A stretch of DNA of 64,000 nucleotides, from NCBI GenBank assembly GCA_020284085.1, contig JACEVL010000147.1, forward strand, positions 307,501 through 371,500, given 5' to 3'. The notes beneath the pieces are model-generated. The model was not told the DNA's origin. It did not search any database and saw nothing but the letters and a program-made list of their open reading frames with translations. The stretch is from Aporrectodea caliginosa. Its lineage: Eukaryota > Annelida > Clitellata > Crassiclitellata > Lumbricidae. Positions 60,455-64,000 of the stretch are shown here, in pieces (position 1 is the first letter of the stretch; each line of letters begins with the position of its first letter). Position numbers and translations under genes: made by a program.

Positions 60455-60660
60455 ATGGGTGAATGTTAACAAGTCTGGCACGGAGAGAACAGGGACGCGG
60501 GTTCGATACCCGCTAGCCCATAAGGTTGCCTTCAACTCCCTAGGGGGCGACTGTAAAAAATTAGCAGTAGGACAGATGGGCGCCTTGCAGGCTGCCATAC
60601 AGTTCAATTCGAACCCTGCTAAACTTGTTATCATCTATTACTACTGTATCATGTAATCTA
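60455..60660 (+). mobile_element. tRNA-derived SINE, family 2, copy with perfect T-arm
   Basis: The head contains GATGGGTGAATGTTAACA and a B-box region at 60497-60513, where GCGGG and CCCGC flank TTCGATA as a perfect tRNA T-stem and loop. The body carries TTAGCAGTAGGACAGATGG and GGCGCCTTGCAGGCTGCC, shared with copies at 46277 and 52898. The 3' end is AACTTGTTATCATC followed by TA-rich sequence. It is not a functional tRNA: the acceptor arm is not closed and the body continues into SINE sequence. Confidence 0.75.
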
Positions 60661-62544
60661 ACTGCGTTCTTATCAATTTGAATTAATTAACGAATATTAT
60701 TATTAGTCTTCGAGACTACTTTCAAGCAGCGGCGAACTCAAATTTCTGGATCCCGCAGCTTGCTCACTTAGCCAAAAGGGTCTATTACACACCCCAATGA
60801 ATAACAAATATTTTAATCATTATAAGTTTTTTTTATATAGGGCCTAAACAAAAAAATTGTAGTCACATAATTGCAGAGTAATTCAGTCCAATTTGAAGTT
60901 AAGTTAATATATTTTTTAACTTGCATTCGCTATAAAACGAGTACCTGTTATCACATTGTGGAGCCAATTTAATAAGTTCTTTCTTCGAACTCTCCTACCT
61001 GCAAATCGGTCAAAGACCTTGTCGACATAAATAACTCTGGCCCCAGAGGCTTGAAGGCTTAGCAGCTCCAGCCCATTAAGTCGGTTTTCTGTCATAGATT
61101 GCGTAAATAATTCTAAGAAATTTATTGTTTAAGGTCTGAATTCTTTCTTCCTGCATTTGCTGCAATGACAGGCAATCCTAGAAACAAAATTAGTGCAGTA
61201 GGCCTACATGCGTGAGAATTTGTAGAAGATAAAGCAATGATTTCAATAATTAGCAACGCTGTCGATTACCCAACTGATGCAATTTTGCTGAATTCACTGT
61301 TGGAATGATAGCAGTTGAAGTGAGATTTTCGGCAAGTTCCTCTGGAATTTTCTCCTGAAACGATACGTCCACCTTGTCGAGCACGATGATGAGGACATCT
61401 TGGAAACATTATTTAAAACTTACTTAAACTTTGACGAACCCATTTACTTGTTACTTAATCTTTTCCGCGCAGGTTTATGCATGGGTAGGGTTGCCAGATA
61501 CATGGATAGCCTTCGGAGGACACGTCTGGCAACCCTACGCATGCGTGGGGCAACGCAGTTTCTCAATATATTATTCGTCTCCGTGCATTGCCAGTCCTCC
61601 GGCCTCAGCCGACGACGTCATTCCCCAATCACCTCAATAACTCAATTAGTCTCTGATGGTCTCCGGCCAATTCTTTCGTGATCTTCCCCTTCCCCTTTTT
61701 CCTTCAGGGATCCAGATCATCACTTTATTGGTTTTTCTTGTCCATACGAATCACCCATCCCATCCATCTAATCTTCTCTTTTTATAATGTCTTTCTCTAT
61801 TTACTCTTCTTCGGTCCGCTCTATTTTTTAGTTTTATTCACAATTTAGCACGACACGAAATACGCAGAATTTTCCTCAGCCACCCATAAAATGTGCCGCC
61901 TCCAGTCTGCGTTGTTGTTTGCTGTTGTTATTAGCCAGGTCTCAGATCCGCACAGCAATATGTTCAACCCTATGGTATCATAAAAACGAATCTAACAACC
62001 CATAAACATACTGCATCCGTTGTTTTTCAATATCCTTTCAAGCCTGCCAAACGCATGCGATCTTCCCTTTCAAATTCTGCATTCAGTTAAACCCAAGGAA
62101 TCTTTCAGTTGCTGTCATCTGAAACTGTTTTCATTTACTATCATTAATTATTTTTGATTTAAAGACTAATTTAACTGACCCTTCTTTGAAATATTCTTGT
62201 GTAATATTGACTGCGATAATTATTAATGAACAGAACTGATTGTAGTGGTACTCTCAACTTCTCAAGGTGCGGCTGTCAGTTCGTCACGAACCACCTGACT
62301 GGGGGTATTGCATGATAGTTTAAAGGTATTTTAAGAGATTCGTCGTAAATAGCTCGAATCCTGTCAGCAACTCGACTTCCGCAAGAAAATTACGAAAATT
62401 AGGCCTATGGATCAGACCTGTTTATTCCATTTAGGCTGTCCACTGCAAGCTAAACGCAATTATTTATTATTATCTTTTTACGAGGTATCAAGGATCCCTC
62501 AGGTGGCCTAAAAAGTCCGGAGACTGCTGGAAAAGACTATTATT
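60661..62544. other. Anonymous sequence
   Basis: Only the small foldback at 61479 is recognised. Confidence 0.5.
61479..61543. repeat. Small inverted repeat (miniature foldback)
   Basis: GTAGGGTTGCCAGATAC on the left faces GTCTGGCAACCCTAC on the right, and flanking GCATG also mirrors. The arms are about 20 bp with a loop of about 20 bp. The GGGTTGCCAGA terminus looks like a DNA-transposon end, so this may be a very small MITE. Confidence 0.5.
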
Positions 62545-62647
62545 CTGGAATGGTGTTGTTGTCAGTCGTTTTGTCCGAAAAGGTTCCCTGAAACGCGACG
62601 GCATTGAAGCGTTGGACGTTTATAGAGAATCGTTGAAAGAGAAAAGA
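62545..62647 (-). pseudogene. TAA-embedded retrotransposon, copy 3 (last ~30 codons)
   Basis: On the minus strand the frame reads SFLFQRFSINVQRFNAVAF then QGTFSDKT, matching the extreme C-terminus of the ORF that ends at 34810. The 5' truncation point joins a long (AAT)n array directly (62648-62743). On the 3' side only a couple of AAT units are seen near 62540. Truncation lies further 3' than in the other two copies, so the three insertions are independent. Confidence 0.75.
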
Positions 62648-62871
<224 letters not shown>

Positions 62872-62875
62872 GCAT

Positions 62876-63012
62876 TTATTAAGCGCCACTATCTACTGAC
62901 AAAACATAAGTCGATGGCGCTGTGAATGAAGGACTTGCTCAAGATTTATACACAGTAACTGTCTAAGGAGAGACTCTAACCCATATATTCTCCGCGTTGC
63001 AATCGACTATAT
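62876..63012 (-). mobile_element. SINE-1-like remnant, head and tail
   Basis: The reverse complement shows a B-box-like GGGTTAGAGTCT, then GAGCAAGTCCTTCATTCACA (compare GGGCAAGTCCTTCACTCGCA in the SINE at 30302), then GTGGCGCTTAATAAATGC. The next bases (62871 down) are the AGT/AGC/AAT compound microsatellite, so that array occupies the tail position. The copy is diverged. Confidence 0.6.
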
Positions 63013-64000
63013 ATATACTTTGCCCCACACGCAAAGTAATTTTGACAAATTTATTCAGTGCTCAGTACCTTTTTTAAAACATTTTATCTGTCTGATATTC
63101 TTTTCGCTTGTTTCGTCTAAAGTCCTTCACAAATTATACACGACAAAGCATAATATTTTACATCCGTATTCTTGAGAATTTTTACAGCTCTTGCTATTCC
63201 TATTGCTAAGGACACTCCAATTTCACGGTGACCTTGGATCGTTTATGACACCAAACAACCAGCAACCTTGACAGTGTGCCGCATTATTTGAAGTAGGCCC
63301 AACACAAACACTCCACAGGCATATTCATTTACTCAACCCTCCTTTAGTTGCTGCACGATAAAAAAAGAGTTTCGGAGAAGCTTATGTATTGGCGTCTCTT
63401 ATAAACTGTACGCTTGGTCTTCATGAGTCGTTTTCCACATTGAGTCTCTTCACAGTACGGTCAGATATATCAACAGGATACTGCCCTCTGTCTATGGAAC
63501 GCAAATGCCTTATGGCTTTTCGTTTGTGTAGCATACACTAGTTTCCAAGTATCGGTGGGAAACTGCATGCTGCGAGATACTCTATAGCGGAAACCTGTAA
63601 ATCTTCTCGGGCGGAAGAGCTCTTTGATGCATCCCAGCGCAGGATCAACCACTGCGGATAATCCAAATAGGAGGACCGAATCCGTTCCTTCACAAGAAGC
63701 CAGTTCAGCTTTTCTCGCATATATATATATATATACATATATATATAATATACGAGTGCTTTGGTTGATTGGCCACTTTGGCGGCACAGTGGAGGACCGA
63801 TTGGAGCTGATGTATTCTGAACATAGGCAGTCATGTTAGAATGGAGTAACAATAGCTAATTTGCGTCAGTATGTATTATCTAATAAACAGTATTATTATA
63901 TAATAAATTATAATTATATTATTATATAATAAATGAGCTAGGGTTACGACAGCATTGAACGATCGGTCACGCCGCTTGACCAGGCACGTAGCGAGACTTA
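63013..64000. other. Anonymous sequence
   Basis: Short (AT)n at 63718-63748 and ATTATATAATAA palindromic sequence near 63890-63935; no gene recognised. Confidence 0.55.

Noticed and set aside
60455..60530. A tRNA gene
   Set aside because: A perfect T-arm is present, but no complete cloverleaf or closed acceptor stem is seen and the same head occurs in the SINE copies at 46277 and 52898.
60727..60740. CAGCGGCGAAC as a hAT-type terminus
   Set aside because: No inverted partner or octamer duplication found downstream.

Overview
This window is nuclear DNA of a metazoan, most likely a marine invertebrate bilaterian; species and phylum cannot be fixed from the sequence. The reasons are spliced exons of a class A G-protein-coupled receptor (GPCR), a very large intron, dense di-, tri- and tetranucleotide arrays, and many decayed eukaryotic mobile elements: LINEs, tRNA-derived SINEs, hAT, mariner and piggyBac relatives. 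There is no bacterial gene structure, no rRNA gene and no CRISPR array. Most long open frames here are low-complexity repeats read in several frames, so they are not genes.

One host gene can be supported. It is the 3' half of a rhodopsin-family, peptide-receptor-like GPCR on the + strand. Exon 19162-19564 starts inside the DRY-motif arginine codon and carries TM4-TM5. An intron of about 11.9 kb follows. The terminal coding exon, 31470-31868, carries TM6, TM7, helix 8 and the tail, with an AATAAA at 32001. The TM1-TM3 exons were not convincingly found; they lie upstream, probably partly outside the window.

Layout: 1-19 kb is mainly anonymous sequence with (CA)n, (AT)n, a compound trinucleotide array (15.2-15.9 kb), a polypurine minisatellite (16.3-17.3 kb) and a LINE 3' end. 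The 19-32 kb stretch is the GPCR, whose intron holds LINE ends, a SINE, a hAT element and an uncharacterised protein remnant. The 32-42.3 kb stretch holds an element with iterated ends, a retrotransposon C-terminal ORF embedded in TAA arrays, a long decayed APE-type LINE with 2A-like motifs, and two adjacent TIR elements. The 42.3-50.8 kb stretch holds two hAT elements (and a possible third), a second TAA-embedded retrotransposon copy, a piggyBac remnant, an interrupted SINE and a 33-bp minisatellite. The 50.8-64 kb stretch holds SINE copies, a hAT element with a mariner foldback nested inside it, another LINE 3' end and a third TAA-embedded retrotransposon copy.

The most interesting patterns are these. 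(1) Three 5'-truncated copies of one retrotransposon family each abut a (TAA)n array. (2) At least two DNA elements have ends built from inverted arrays of 14-15 bp repeats. (3) One LINE retains two 2A-like motifs. (4) A SINE and several LINEs share a 3' tail, each copy ending in a different microsatellite. (5) A palindromic mariner derivative sits inside a hAT element. All calls come from reading the sequence; none was checked by database search.
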